From an uncultured Opitutales bacterium (GTDB lineage Bacteria > Verrucomicrobiota > Verrucomicrobiia > Opitutales > UBA2995), in assembly GCA_938075565.1 (NCBI GenBank), contig CALJGU010000010.1, positions 1 to 63,239 on the forward strand: DNA of 63,239 nt. Reading direction: 5' to 3'. Shown piece by piece: positions 17,541-27,227 of this stretch. A program made the position numbers and the translations under genes. Each line of letters starts with the position of its first letter. Within the stretch, counting starts at the first letter, position 1. The notes beneath the pieces are model-generated. The model searched no databases, was not told the origin of the DNA, and saw nothing but the letters and a program-made list of their open reading frames with translations.

Positions 17541-18557
17541 TCAGAATTGAATGCGAGGATCGGCTTGAACCCGCTCAAGTAGTTTCGCTTCCGGAATGTC
17601 ATTCACGGCATAGCTGATTCCGACACGATTGTTTTGTCGGTCCCGTGCCATTTCTTCTTCGCTATTGTAGGAACCAATTTCGTGAGCGTTGGTTACGATC
17701 TGTGCGAATTCAGCTCCATACTCCTTGGTGAGCAAATAGCTCCATAATACGTGCCTGTAAACGTCCTCTGGGAAATTCTTCTTGGCCCAACGCAACTCTC
17801 GAGACTTTTCCTCAGTCTCCTGACGAATAGCTAACAACCGAGGAGCCTTCAGTGGATGCTCGGCCACGAGGTCGAGGTCGCCTTCTGATAGGCGGCTGGC
17901 AAATTTGGGAGCGACCCTGTTCAGATCTTCTCGATCCAGTACGATCCTGGTCATGTCACCCGTCTTTCGAGTGCTGAATCGTTGAGGAAGGATCCCCTTG
18001 TCGCCGAAATCAAAGTAGACGGTCCCCTGCATTTTTAACCGACCTGTCGTATCCCCTCGGGCCAGGACTTCTGACAAATGATTGTAGATCCTCCGCATGG
18101 ACTGATCGGGGTTCAGTATTGATATATAGCTCTCATACTCGGCAAAGCGGAGCTCAATGTTTCGTATCCGATACTGATTGCTGAGGAGCGGTTTATCTTC
18201 AACTCCTGAGGTCATGTTGATGTCACGCGCTAGAACTTTCAGCGTTCCTGCCGGGACACCCTGAAGCTGACAATTCAGCCAACCCGTATTTATCAAAACT
18301 TCCTGGTCTGTTCCGGTCGTGACAATGTCCAATTGGAGATTGGTTGCTTCTACTCCAAACGGAAACTTGATGCCAAGGTTCTCGTGGCTTACTTCCAGCG
18401 ATTCAACGTAGCCTTGGCCCTGAACTATGCGGCTATGAAAATAGGTCAGTCCATTCTTTACCTTGCCCATTGAGTAGAAATAGAGACCAGCTATTCCAAT
18501 TAAAAGGCAGACAAAAGAAACGGATGATAGGATAAGGATTTTTTTGCGTAGCAGCAT
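17541..18557 (-). CDS. Membrane-anchored protein with HxxW / AHE / NN motif
   Basis: A 338-residue protein with one N-terminal transmembrane segment (about residues 7-29) and a periplasmic body. Residues up to about 215 look like a beta-rich domain with no family I recognise. The C-terminal part has the pattern YRHVLWSYLLTKEYGAEFA, then NAHEIGSYN, then DRQNNRVG. This series of His, Trp, HE and NN recalls DUF6973-type domains, which may be metal-binding. It is convergent with the LpxR-like gene and divergent from the broken PEP-CTERM genes. Function unknown. Confidence 0.65.
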   Translation of the reverse strand: MLLRKKILILSSVSFVCLLIGIAGLYFYSMGKVKNGLTYFHSRIVQGQGYVESLEVSHENLGIKFPFGVEATNLQLDIVTTGTDQEVLINTGWLNCQLQGVPAGTLKVLARDINMTSGVEDKPLLSNQYRIRNIELRFAEYESYISILNPDQSMRRIYNHLSEVLARGDTTGRLKMQGTVYFDFGDKGILPQRFSTRKTGDMTRIVLDREDLNRVAPKFASRLSEGDLDLVAEHPLKAPRLLAIRQETEEKSRELRWAKKNFPEDVYRHVLWSYLLTKEYGAEFAQIVTNAHEIGSYNSEEEMARDRQNNRVGISYAVNDIPEAKLLERVQADPRIQF

Positions 18558-18740
18558 AAAAATATAGACAAATCCGTAGCATGGCTTAAGCGGTTATACC
18601 AGCCCGTTTTGATTTCAAATCCGACTTGCATGACTAGATGGAGTTTAGATCGCGCATTATTAACAAAGGACATGCTTTTTACGCGAAGATCTACCAGTTG
18701 CCTTTGTAGGGATTCCACTAATTGTGTCTTTCAAACGCAG

Positions 18741-19439
18741 ATGCGAACGATTGGGCTTTCTTCGTTCTGGAATCACGACAGGATAGGTAAACCGACGAAA
18801 AAAGCCGCTTATATTTCCCTCCTGATGTTTCTAGTCACATCGCTCAATGGGCAGATTACGTTCAGTTTTCATGATGGAGCGTCTACTTTAACTTCGGGAT
18901 CCGACCTTGACACAGGTGGAAGTTCGTAAACGTCCCTCGTGGGCGGAGTAACTTTGTCAGCTGAAGCTTTTCTCTCCGGAGTGAGTGGGGGTACTGTTTT
19001 TAATGGCGCTTCTGACGGTTTTGGAATCAACGCAAGTGGCACTGGAGATAGTGCCCAACGATTTGATAACGATAATGGAATTGGGAGTATGGTTTTCAGT
19101 TTCAACGTTGGTGGCACCTTTAACACAATTGATTTTGAGTTTATTGAAGATGCTGCTGAGGCAGTCTTGTCTTTCGATGGAGGGAACTCCTATGACATTC
19201 TCGCGGGAAGTTCCACCGAGACTGCGGGAGGAAGTACTGATTTCCACACGATAACTGAAACGTTCATTGCAGGCCAAGAGATCACCTTAGCCGTTTCTGG
19301 GACTGCGGTTTCTGGAGAAAATTTTTCATTGCAGGCCATCTCAATCACCCCTTCCGCTATCCCTGAACCTTCTACGTATGCCCTGATTTTCGGTGGCCTG
19401 GCGCTTGGATTGGTTATGTGGAAACGTGGTCGCGCTTGA
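18741..19439 (+). pseudogene. PEP-CTERM protein 1, interrupted by an in-frame TAA
   Basis: The frame from 18741 gives a signal peptide (KKAAYISLLMFLVTSLNGQ) and the start of a Ser/Gly-rich domain, then stops at TAA 18927-18929. Translation continues in the same frame without a break to 19439. It ends with the sorting signal IPEPSTYALIFGGLALGLVMW plus KRGRA, which is the PEP-CTERM tripartite signal handled by an exosortase. The body is of low complexity, as for many PEP-CTERM surface proteins. A strong terminator follows. Without readthrough, neither half would be exported and sorted correctly. Confidence 0.75.
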
Positions 19440-19466
19440 TTGAATTTCCAGTCAATTGACTTTTTT

Positions 19467-19494
19467 AAAACCCCGGTTGTGACCGGGGTTTTTT
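19467..19494 (+). terminator. Rho-independent terminator after PEP-CTERM 1
   Basis: The stem CCCCGG-ttgtga-CCGGGG is extended by four A-T pairs and followed by a T run; a T-rich tract also precedes it. It is 28 bp after the PEP-CTERM 1 stop codon. Confidence 0.85.
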
Positions 19495-19724
19495 GCATTT
19501 CATTCATCTCCTCCGGTTGAGGACGAGGGACTATTGGCTTCAGGAAATTAGGCATTTCCTCTTATGAAATCACCTTCAATGGCCTGTAAACTTGTTCTTT
19601 TTAGCCAGTTTAGGGCCTCATTCCTTGAGTGAGAGGATCTATGAATTTTTTGTAAAATTGAGAAGACTCATTGCCTTCGACTACATTGTTAGGACGGCAC
19701 CCTATAGAAGCTAGGCCTCTTTTC

Positions 19725-20559
19725 ATGAAGACCCAGGCCCATATTATAGTGTTATTTCTGAGTTTATGCTGCTCACCCACTGTATGGGCAATTTTCTATA
19801 GACGCTCCGAGTTCACTCTACACAGAGAACTTCAATGCCTATGATGGCTTTGGTCTTAGTCCAACCAGCACGGGTATTGATTCTAATTCCTGGGCCGTTT
19901 CTGGATTAAGCTTTGGCGATGTTGACTTCGGCGGGACGGGATCGGGATTGTCATTCCAGGAAGTAAATACAGGTGCTGCCGGTGCAGGTATCAGTACCTT
20001 CGAAACTTCGACTGGAGATAGGGCGTTGGGTGCCAGGCCTGCTTTCACTCAGGTTAGTATTTTTGGTTTTGTTTTCTTCGAATCCACTACCTTCCTTCCC
20101 GGCAGTTTTACATTGCGCCTACAGAATAACACTGGATTTGCGATTAAGTCCCTGGATATCGCTTACGACATATTCTCTTACAACGATACCAACTTTGCTA
20201 GCGCCTGGGGATTCTCCCACTCAGCAGACAATTCCGCTTACACCATGGTTGGATCTCTAGACTTCAACTCAGCAGGCACTGCCAGTGGAAGTCCTGGCTG
20301 GGATACGGTTGCGAGAGACACTGACATAACCGGTTTGTCCGTTGCCGATGGAGATTACTACTACCTACGCTGGTCAAATTCAGATACCGCGGGTGGGCTT
20401 ACAGGCAATCGTGATCAGTTTGCCTTGGACAATATAGCGGTAAGTGCCGAGGTGATTCCAGAGCCGGAAACCTATGCACTGTTTGTGGGAGTGGCCTGTT
20501 TAGGACTCGTTGTGCTCCGTAATAAATGGGCGGTAATACAAGCGAAGCGCGCCTCCTGA
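19725..20559 (+). pseudogene. PEP-CTERM protein 2, frameshifted after signal peptide
   Basis: The ATG at 19725 opens a signal peptide (MKTQAHIIVLFLSLCCSPTV WA), but that frame ends shortly after. The protein body continues one frame over from about 19789 (QFSIDAPSSLYTENFNAYDGFG) to 20559. It ends VIPEPETYALFVGVACLGLVVL followed by basic residues, a PEP-CTERM signal. The total length is one base over a multiple of three, consistent with a one-base insertion (a GGG run at 19786-19788 is a candidate) or a two-base loss. The body reads as a beta-rich secreted domain of unknown role. Confidence 0.7.
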
Positions 20560-20771
20560 TAGATTTTTTCGCTTTTTTGGGTCGTGAGGGGCGTGGTTTT
20601 AGCACCATCTGACTCCAAATTCTGAGAAGTACATAAAAATCCCCCCTGAAAGGATAGGGGCAACTCTTAATCTATTATGGGGAATCACGGTCCTTCTAGA
20701 TGTTGGATGCTGGTTATGGTATAAGTTAAGAATCTTATCATCGAGTTAACACTAACTTACATCCGATCATC

Positions 20772-21496
20772 ATGAAAAAGCTCATTCCTATCATTGTACT
20801 TGCTGTTGTACTTGGTTCCTCAGCCGCCTATTCGCAGTTAAGACTAACTCCTTATTTGACGGTCCTCTTACGGGAGGAACATTTTACGGCCAACCCAGAG
20901 GAGTTGAATTGTTTGCCGACAGCGATATCGCTGATCTGAGTATTTTTGGATTAGGCGTTTCCAATCTTGAGCCTGGCAAAGAGGGCATGGATTTCGCTTT
21001 TGATCCTATTAGCGTATCAGCAGGCGAGTTCGTTTATCTCTCCTACGAATCTACGAACTTTAATAACTTTTTCGGTTTCAACCCCGATATAACCAACAAC
21101 ACGTTGCGGCAGGTCAGGGGCGTATTTGGAGTAGAGCTCTATAAAAACGGATCTGTGATTGATGTGTTTGGTGACATCACAATTCAGGCGGCGAATTCAG
21201 ACCCATAGAAATTTGCCGACTCTTGGGCTTACCGAGTAGATGAAACTGGACCAGACGGCACTACCTTCAATTTAGACAATTGGATTCTGCCAGGAAGAAA
21301 TGCTTTAGACGACGAAACATCGAATGCCACCGCAGAGGATCCCATTCCACTGGGAAAATTCTCTCCTGGTGAAATTGCTCGAGACCAGACCGGTGGCGTG
21401 GGCGCTACGCCGGAGCCTTCTACCTACGGCATCATCTTCAGCATTTTTGCTGTAGGACTCGTCGTATGGCGGAAACGGAATCGCCGAATCGCATAA
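20772..21496 (+). pseudogene. PEP-CTERM protein 3, frameshift plus in-frame TAG
   Basis: The ATG at 20772 gives a clean signal peptide (MKKLIPIIVLAVVLGSSAAY SQ). The mature domain then continues in a different frame (TNSLFDGPLTGGTFYGQPRG, then VELFADSDIADLSIFG), which fits loss of one base near 20835-20840. That frame meets TAG at 21206-21208. It resumes in frame as KFADSWAYRVDET and ends TPEPSTYGIIFSIFAVGLVVW plus RKRNRR, a PEP-CTERM signal, with TAA at 21494-21496. Two independent lesions make a functional product unlikely. The downstream hppA gene is convergent and ends 5 bp away. Confidence 0.75.
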
Positions 21497-21500
21497 GGTA

Positions 21501-23720
21501 TTAGAAAATACTGTAGGCTACCGTGACTCCGGCCATAACGATGGCGACCATCGACATGAGCTTGATCAGAATGTTTAAGCTCGGTCCGGAAGTGTCCTTG
21601 AATGGATCACCAACGGTATCGCCAATGACAGTTGCCTTGTGAGCCTCTGACCCTTTGCCACCGAAATTGCCTTCTTCAACGTATTTCTTGGCGTTGTCCC
21701 AGGCTCCACCTGAGTTGGCCATGAACACGGCCAAGGCAAATCCGGCCGAAAGACCGCCAGCCAAAAGGCCAACCACAGCAGGAACTCCTAGTAGAATACC
21801 AAAAACGACGGGAACCAGAATCACCAACAAGGATGGAACCAGCATTTCTTTTTGGGCTCCTTTGGTTGAGATCTCCACGCACCGTGCGTAGTCGGGCTCA
21901 TTCTCTCCTTCCAGGATTCCGGGGATCTCTTTAAATTGTCGTCTGACTTCGGCCACCATGGAGGCCGCAGCACGGCCAACTGCATTCATGGTAAGTCCAC
22001 AGAAGACAAATGCCATCATGGCACCAAGCAGGAGGCCGATAATCACCTTGGGATTCATCAGGTGAACGTCGTAGTTGTTCACCAAGTCAATCAAACCAAT
22101 TTGGCTAAGTTGTTCCACCGAGTTGATGACGGTGCCATTGGGGAATTCGAAACTGGATGACTTTGCTAAGACTTGTCCTATAGAAATGCGAATGGCTTCG
22201 TAATAAGAGGCAAGAAGGGCGAGAGCTGTAAGTGCGGCCGATCCGATTGCGAATCCTTTTCCAGTAGCAGCAGTTGTATTACCGAGAGAATCGAGTGCAT
22301 CCGTCCTTTTACGGACTTCCGGGTCTAAGTGTGCCATCTCTGCATTACCACCCGCATTGTCCACAATGGGGCCGTAGGCGTCGGTAGCTAGAGTGATTCC
22401 GAGTGTAGAAAGCATACCCACTGCAGCGATACCAATTCCGTAAAGCCCTTGGCTAATATTGGAAATATCCAAACTGCCAGCTGCAAAGAAGTAGGCGAGG
22501 GTCGTTCCAACCATGATTGCCAGCACTGGAATGGCAGTGGAAATGAATCCAACTCCAAGTCCGGCGATGATAACCGTTGCGGGTCCTGTTTGCCCGTTCT
22601 CTGATATGTATTGGGTGGGTTTAAATTCAGCGGAGGTGTAGTAGGCGGTTGCTTTGCCGATAACAATTCCTGTCACGAGACCCACTACAATTGATCCCCA
22701 GATTCCTGCATAATTGGGGAGCCCGAGCCACTTGAGAATACCAAAGGAGGCGATGATTATCAGGATCGACGAAACATTGATGCCTTTTTCAAGTGAAGCC
22801 AGCAGCTCTTTCTGTGTCGCACCCGGTTTAGTTTTAACAAAGTAGGTGCCTACAATGGAGAGTAAGATTCCAACGGCTGCAATCAGCATAGGCGCCATCA
22901 CCGCGGCTGACTGATGTGAAGCATGTTCGCCGGTCATATACGCGGCTGCCCCAAGTGCGGCCGCTGCGAGAATCGATCCGCTGTATGATTCGTAGAGGTC
23001 GGCTCCCATGCCAGCTACATCACCTACATTGTCTCCAACGTTGTCTGCAATAGTAGCTGGATTGCGTGGGTCGTCTTCCGGGATCCCGGCTTCCACTTTG
23101 CCCACGAGGTCAGCACCTACGTCGGCCGCTTTGGTGTAGATGCCTCCACCGACACGGGCAAACAACGCCTGCAGTGACGCTCCTATGCCAAAGGTCAGCA
23201 TGGTGGTTGTGATGATTAGCAACTTCTGGTTTTCGGAGGCAGCTTCTACGAAATTGTTCAAGATCAGCCACCAGATCGATATATAAAGTAAGGCCAGTCC
23301 TACCACTGAGAGTCCCATGACTGCACCGCTGCGGAATGAAATTCTCAAACCTGCATCCAATGATTCTTTAGCTGCCTGAGCCGTTCGGCCTGATGCGTAA
23401 GTGGCGGTCTTCATGCCGAAGTAGCCAGCGAGACCCGAGAAGAATCCTCCCGTTATGAATGCAATGGGCAACCAGTTGTTCTGGACTTTCAGTCCAAATG
23501 AGAGAAACGCAAACACTCCAGTGAGCACCACGAAGACGATTCCCACTACTTTGTATTGTTGACTTAGATACGCCATCGCGCCCTTTCGAACGTGTTCGGC
23601 GATCTTGATCATTGTAGGATCGCCTTCGTCGCCTTTCATCATGCCCTTAAAGAACATCCAGGCGAAAATGAGAGCGATAATTGCAGCCAGGGGAACAGGC
23701 CAAAAATAGACTGAATTCAT
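21501..23720 (-). CDS. hppA: Membrane-bound ion-pumping pyrophosphatase (K+-dependent type)
   Basis: A 739-residue multi-pass membrane protein that uses pyrophosphate to pump H+ or Na+ out of the cytosol. The substrate site is visible in [38 protein letters not shown] (split here by family knowledge into the DVGADLVGK and DDPRNPA motifs), [16 protein letters not shown] and [27 protein letters not shown] has Ala at the position that is Lys in K+-independent enzymes, so K+ dependence is expected. The transported ion cannot be settled by eye. It is divergent from xylA. Confidence 0.96.
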   Translation of the reverse strand: MNSVYFWPVPLAAIIALIFAWMFFKGMMKGDEGDPTMIKIAEHVRKGAMAYLSQQYKVVGIVFVVLTGVFAFLSFGLKVQNNWLPIAFITGGFFSGLAGYFGMKTATYASGRTAQAAKESLDAGLRISFRSGAVMGLSVVGLALLYISIWWLILNNFVEAASENQKLLIITTTMLTFGIGASLQALFARVGGGIYTKAADVGADLVGKVEAGIPEDDPRNPATIADNVGDNVGDVAGMGADLYESYSGSILAAAALGAAAYMTGEHASHQSAAVMAPMLIAAVGILLSIVGTYFVKTKPGATQKELLASLEKGINVSSILIIIASFGILKWLGLPNYAGIWGSIVVGLVTGIVIGKATAYYTSAEFKPTQYISENGQTGPATVIIAGLGVGFISTAIPVLAIMVGTTLAYFFAAGSLDISNISQGLYGIGIAAVGMLSTLGITLATDAYGPIVDNAGGNAEMAHLDPEVRKRTDALDSLGNTTAATGKGFAIGSAALTALALLASYYEAIRISIGQVLAKSSSFEFPNGTVINSVEQLSQIGLIDLVNNYDVHLMNPKVIIGLLLGAMMAFVFCGLTMNAVGRAAASMVAEVRRQFKEIPGILEGENEPDYARCVEISTKGAQKEMLVPSLLVILVPVVFGILLGVPAVVGLLAGGLSAGFALAVFMANSGGAWDNAKKYVEEGNFGGKGSEAHKATVIGDTVGDPFKDTSGPSLNILIKLMSMVAIVMAGVTVAYSIF

Positions 23721-24111
23721 TTTGGTAAGTAGGACTTATTTGTGGATTGGGAAATAACTCGATCCTAGGTTGAGAAGCTTTGAAATTGGGGTTTGCTCCT
23801 AAACTGCACGACAGATCGGGTATGTTTGTGCCGGGAGGATAGAAACCTAATGTTGGTGGCGTCAATCACCTTGCTTGGTTTACCGTTGCTTTCTATTTCG
23901 TTTTTGTGAATGAATTGAATTCTAGTCCAAGTCTGCTAAATTTTCTAACCTCTGAGTCGGGCATTTGGTGATCGAATTCCGTCGGTAAGTTTTGCTTATA
24001 AAGTGACACTTTTCTCCTTTCTTTTCGGTCAAGTGAAAATCCGATTGCCCATGCAGTTGGTCAGAGCCATCTTTATTGGTTTCCCTGGGTAAACCCATAA
24101 ACGAATATATA
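23721..24111. other. Intergenic region between divergent hppA and xylA
   Basis: 391 bp that must hold both promoters. The only clear symmetric site is AAAGTG-A-CACTTT at 24000-24012, a 6-1-6 palindrome about 100 bp before the xylA start. It could bind a sugar-responsive regulator, but this is a guess from symmetry. No ORF with coding character, tRNA or terminator was seen. Confidence 0.4.
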
Positions 24112-25425
24112 ATGTCTGAAGAATTCTTTCCAAACATTCCCAAGATTCCTTACGAAGGTCCGGAGTCTAAAAACCCATTGGCTTTCAAGCACTACCTCCA
24201 CAATGAAGTGGTAGGGGGTAAGACCATGAAAGACCATATGCGCTTCGCCGCTGCCTACTGGCATACCATGCGCAATGAATTGTCAGATCCGTTTGGTGTC
24301 GGCACATCCCAAAAACCGTGGGATGATCGTAGTGATTCGGTGGAAAATGCACAGCGCCGAGTAGGTGCCTTTTTCGAGTTCCTCGAAAAGATGGGTGTGG
24401 ACTACTACTGTTTTCATGACCGCGATGTTGCCCCTGAAGGCGCGACACTTGCAGAATCCAACGCTAGTCTCGAAGCGGTAGTTGGGACTTTGAAAGAGCA
24501 CCAGGACCGGACGGGGAAAAAGCTTCTTTGGGGAACCGCTTGTCTCTTCATTCACCCTCGCTACATGCATGGAGGAGGAACTTCCTGCAGCGCTGAGGTT
24601 TTTGCTTACGCTGCCGGTCAAGTGAAGGCTGCTATGGATGCGACTCTCGCTCTTGGGGGTGAAGGCTATGTGTTCTGGGGTGGGCGTGAAGGTTACACCA
24701 CATTGCTCAATACCAATATGAAGCGCGAGTTGGACAATCTGGCACGACTGCTTCACATGGCTGTCGATTATGCCGCTCAGATTGGATTCAAAGGTCAGTT
24801 CTTCATTGAGCCGAAACCCAAAGAGCCAACGACCCATCAGTACGACTCTGATGCAGCAGCGTGTTTAAATTTCTTACGCGAGTACGGCCTCATGGATCAC
24901 TTCCAGCTGAATTTGGAAACGAACCATGCGACTTTAGCCAATCACTCTATGCAACATGAAATGGTCGTTGCTCGTAATGCAGGAGCCCTCGGTTCCGTCG
25001 ATGCAAACACAGGCCACCCGCAACTTGGTTGGGACACGGATCAGTTCCCGACTGACATTTACCTGACTACCGAGATTATGCTCGAGCTTTTGCGTATGGG
25101 CGGCTTCAAGGAAGGCGGATTGAATTTCGATGCCAAGCCACGCCGCGAAAGCTTCGAACCGGTCGATCTTTTCCATGCACACATTGGTGGTATGGATGCA
25201 TTTGCCCGTGGGTTGAAGATCGCCAACGCGATCATTGAAGACGGACGTCTCGATGAGTTTGTGTCCAAGCGCTATAGCTCTTGGGATTCCGGAATCGGTT
25301 CTAAGATTGAATCCGGTGAAGTTGGATTCAACGAGCTATCCGAATATAGCCTCTCCAATCCGGAACCATCAGTGGAAAGTGGTCGTCAGGAGATGTTGGA
25401 GAATTTGATCAACGATTTTATCTAA
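24112..25425 (+). CDS. xylA: Xylose isomerase
   Basis: Interconverts D-xylose and D-xylulose (also glucose and fructose) with two divalent metals. The 437-residue length marks the class II type. Seen are [13 protein letters not shown] (catalytic His/Asp), [59 protein letters not shown] and [19 protein letters not shown] with metal ligands. The ATG at 24112 was preferred to an upstream in-frame codon because it matches the usual N-terminus ([12 protein letters not shown]). xylB follows after 82 bp with a hairpin in the gap. Confidence 0.97.
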   Translation: MSEEFFPNIPKIPYEGPESKNPLAFKHYLHNEVVGGKTMKDHMRFAAAYWHTMRNELSDPFGVGTSQKPWDDRSDSVENAQRRVGAFFEFLEKMGVDYYCFHDRDVAPEGATLAESNASLEAVVGTLKEHQDRTGKKLLWGTACLFIHPRYMHGGGTSCSAEVFAYAAGQVKAAMDATLALGGEGYVFWGGREGYTTLLNTNMKRELDNLARLLHMAVDYAAQIGFKGQFFIEPKPKEPTTHQYDSDAAACLNFLREYGLMDHFQLNLETNHATLANHSMQHEMVVARNAGALGSVDANTGHPQLGWDTDQFPTDIYLTTEIMLELLRMGGFKEGGLNFDAKPRRESFEPVDLFHAHIGGMDAFARGLKIANAIIEDGRLDEFVSKRYSSWDSGIGSKIESGEVGFNELSEYSLSNPEPSVESGRQEMLENLINDFI

Positions 25426-25457
25426 GTCCCGTCATCGATTGAAACCGTTTTAATTTA

Positions 25458-25488
25458 GAGCAAAGGCGTGGACTTCACGCCTTTGTTC
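25458..25488 (+). terminator. Hairpin between xylA and xylB
   Basis: A 13-bp stem, GAGCAAAGGCGTG with CACGCCTTTGTTC (one G-U pair), closes a 5-base loop. The T content after it is low, so it may be a partial terminator or an mRNA-processing or stabilising hairpin. Either would give more XylA than XylB. Confidence 0.55.
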
Positions 25489-25507
25489 ATTTAACCATTC
25501 TCCAAGT

Positions 25508-27043
25508 ATGAATTACCTCATCGGCATCGACGTTGGTACCTCCAGTATGAAGACCCTGCTCATTGATGAGTCAGGAGTTGTGGTTGGAAGCGTAACCGAA
25601 TTTTATCCTTTTGAAACACCCAAGCCGCTTTGGTCTGAACAAGACCCCGCTCATTGGTGGAAGGCTACCTGCGTATCGATTAAACGGGTACTTGAAGAGA
25701 CTCGAGTGGAATCGAAGGATGTGGCTGGCGTAGGCCTCACTGGGCAAATGCATGGACTGGTCCTTCTAGATAAAGACAATCAAGTGCTTCGCCCGTGTAT
25801 TCTTTGGAATGATCAGCGGACAGCGAAGCAATGTGCTGACATCACTGCGAAGGTGGGTGCTGAGCGCGTACTGGAGCTTACCGGGAATCCGGTCCTACCA
25901 GGATTCACGGCTCCGAAGATTGCCTGGGTGCGCGAAAATGAGCCTGAAATCTTCGCAAAGGCCGAGCGATTTCTCCTCCCCAAAGATTACGTCCGCTTTT
26001 TATTAAGTGGAGAGCATTTTACCGACGTTTCCGATGCCTCAGGTACATCCCTTCTCAATGTTGGTCAGCGCGATTGGTCCGATGAAATGTGCGATGCGCT
26101 TGAAATCGATCGCTCCTTTTTGCCGGAGGTTACTGAGTCTACCGTGGCTTCCACTCGTATTTCTGCTGAAGCAGCGGCGGCTACTGGCTTGCTGGAAGGA
26201 ACACCGATTGCAGCTGGAGGTGGTGATCAAGCCGCTCAGGCAGTTGGATCGGGCATCGTGCGTGAAGGAATTGTATCCGCTACATTGGGGACCTCTGGAG
26301 TCGTCTTTGCACATTCTGATGAATACCGCGTTGAGCCGAATGGCCGGTTACATGCTTTCTGCCATGCGGTTCCGGGCAAATGGCATTTGATGGGAGTCAT
26401 GCTGTCTGCTGCAGGGAGTTTTGATTGGTATAAAAATACCTTTGGTGGAGAGGAAGACCGTTTGGCGGAGGAGAATGGAAGCAACGTTTTTGACCTTCTA
26501 ACAGAGCAGGCAGCAGCTGCGCCGGCGGGTTCAGAAGGGTTGTTATTTCTTCCCTATCTTTCAGGAGAGCGAACACCGCACCCGGATCCAAATGCCCGGG
26601 GCACGTTCTTTGGGATGACGCTTCGTCACGGTAAGGGACATATGACCCGCTCTGTTCTCGAGGGTATTACTTACGGAATGAACGACTCTCTGCAGTTGAT
26701 GCGAAACCTGGGGCTGGAAATTTCAGAAGTTCGCGCTTCTGGAGGTGGAGCGAAGAGTGACCTCTGGTTACAGATGCAGGCCGACATCTATGGATCCAAA
26801 GTAGTCACGACCAACGTGACCGAGGGTGCAGCTTTTGGTGCCGCCGTTTTAGCTGGAGTGGCTTCTGGTGTCTATAATGACCTCGACTCAGCTGCCAGTC
26901 GGATTGTGAAAAATACTGGAGAAATCGAACCAGGAAACGGCCGGGACATATACGCTGACTTCTATCCTGAGTACCAAGCTCTGTATCCTGCTCTCAAGGA
27001 CAGATTCGCCTCTATTGCCAAGGTTATTGATCGACATGTGTAA
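25508..27043 (+). CDS. xylB: Xylulokinase
   Basis: FGGY-family kinase of 511 residues that phosphorylates D-xylulose to xylulose-5-phosphate. Landmarks are the N-terminal phosphate motif IGIDVGTSSMKTLL, GVGLTGQMHGLVLLD with the substrate-contacting MHG, RPCILWNDQRT, GGGDQAAQAVGSGIV, and the C-terminal FGGY-like region LEGITYGMNDSLQLMRNLG followed by EVRASGGGAKSDLWLQMQADIYG. It is the second gene of the xylose pair. No transporter or regulator for xylose is in the window. Confidence 0.96.
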   Translation: MNYLIGIDVGTSSMKTLLIDESGVVVGSVTEFYPFETPKPLWSEQDPAHWWKATCVSIKRVLEETRVESKDVAGVGLTGQMHGLVLLDKDNQVLRPCILWNDQRTAKQCADITAKVGAERVLELTGNPVLPGFTAPKIAWVRENEPEIFAKAERFLLPKDYVRFLLSGEHFTDVSDASGTSLLNVGQRDWSDEMCDALEIDRSFLPEVTESTVASTRISAEAAAATGLLEGTPIAAGGGDQAAQAVGSGIVREGIVSATLGTSGVVFAHSDEYRVEPNGRLHAFCHAVPGKWHLMGVMLSAAGSFDWYKNTFGGEEDRLAEENGSNVFDLLTEQAAAAPAGSEGLLFLPYLSGERTPHPDPNARGTFFGMTLRHGKGHMTRSVLEGITYGMNDSLQLMRNLGLEISEVRASGGGAKSDLWLQMQADIYGSKVVTTNVTEGAAFGAAVLAGVASGVYNDLDSAASRIVKNTGEIEPGNGRDIYADFYPEYQALYPALKDRFASIAKVIDRHV

Positions 27044-27227
27044 GTCGGTTTGTGCATCTGCTACGCAATAGGGAGAGTTTCTCTTATAAGCGGACGGGTC
27101 TAAGCTGATCCTCTAATAGTGGAACCCCATCATGCAACTAGCTTGATCACTGCAATCAGGTCTTGTTATCTATAGTGAGTGTTAGCTGCTTTGGAGCAGC
27201 ATAACCGAAATCTCGAACCTCACTACC

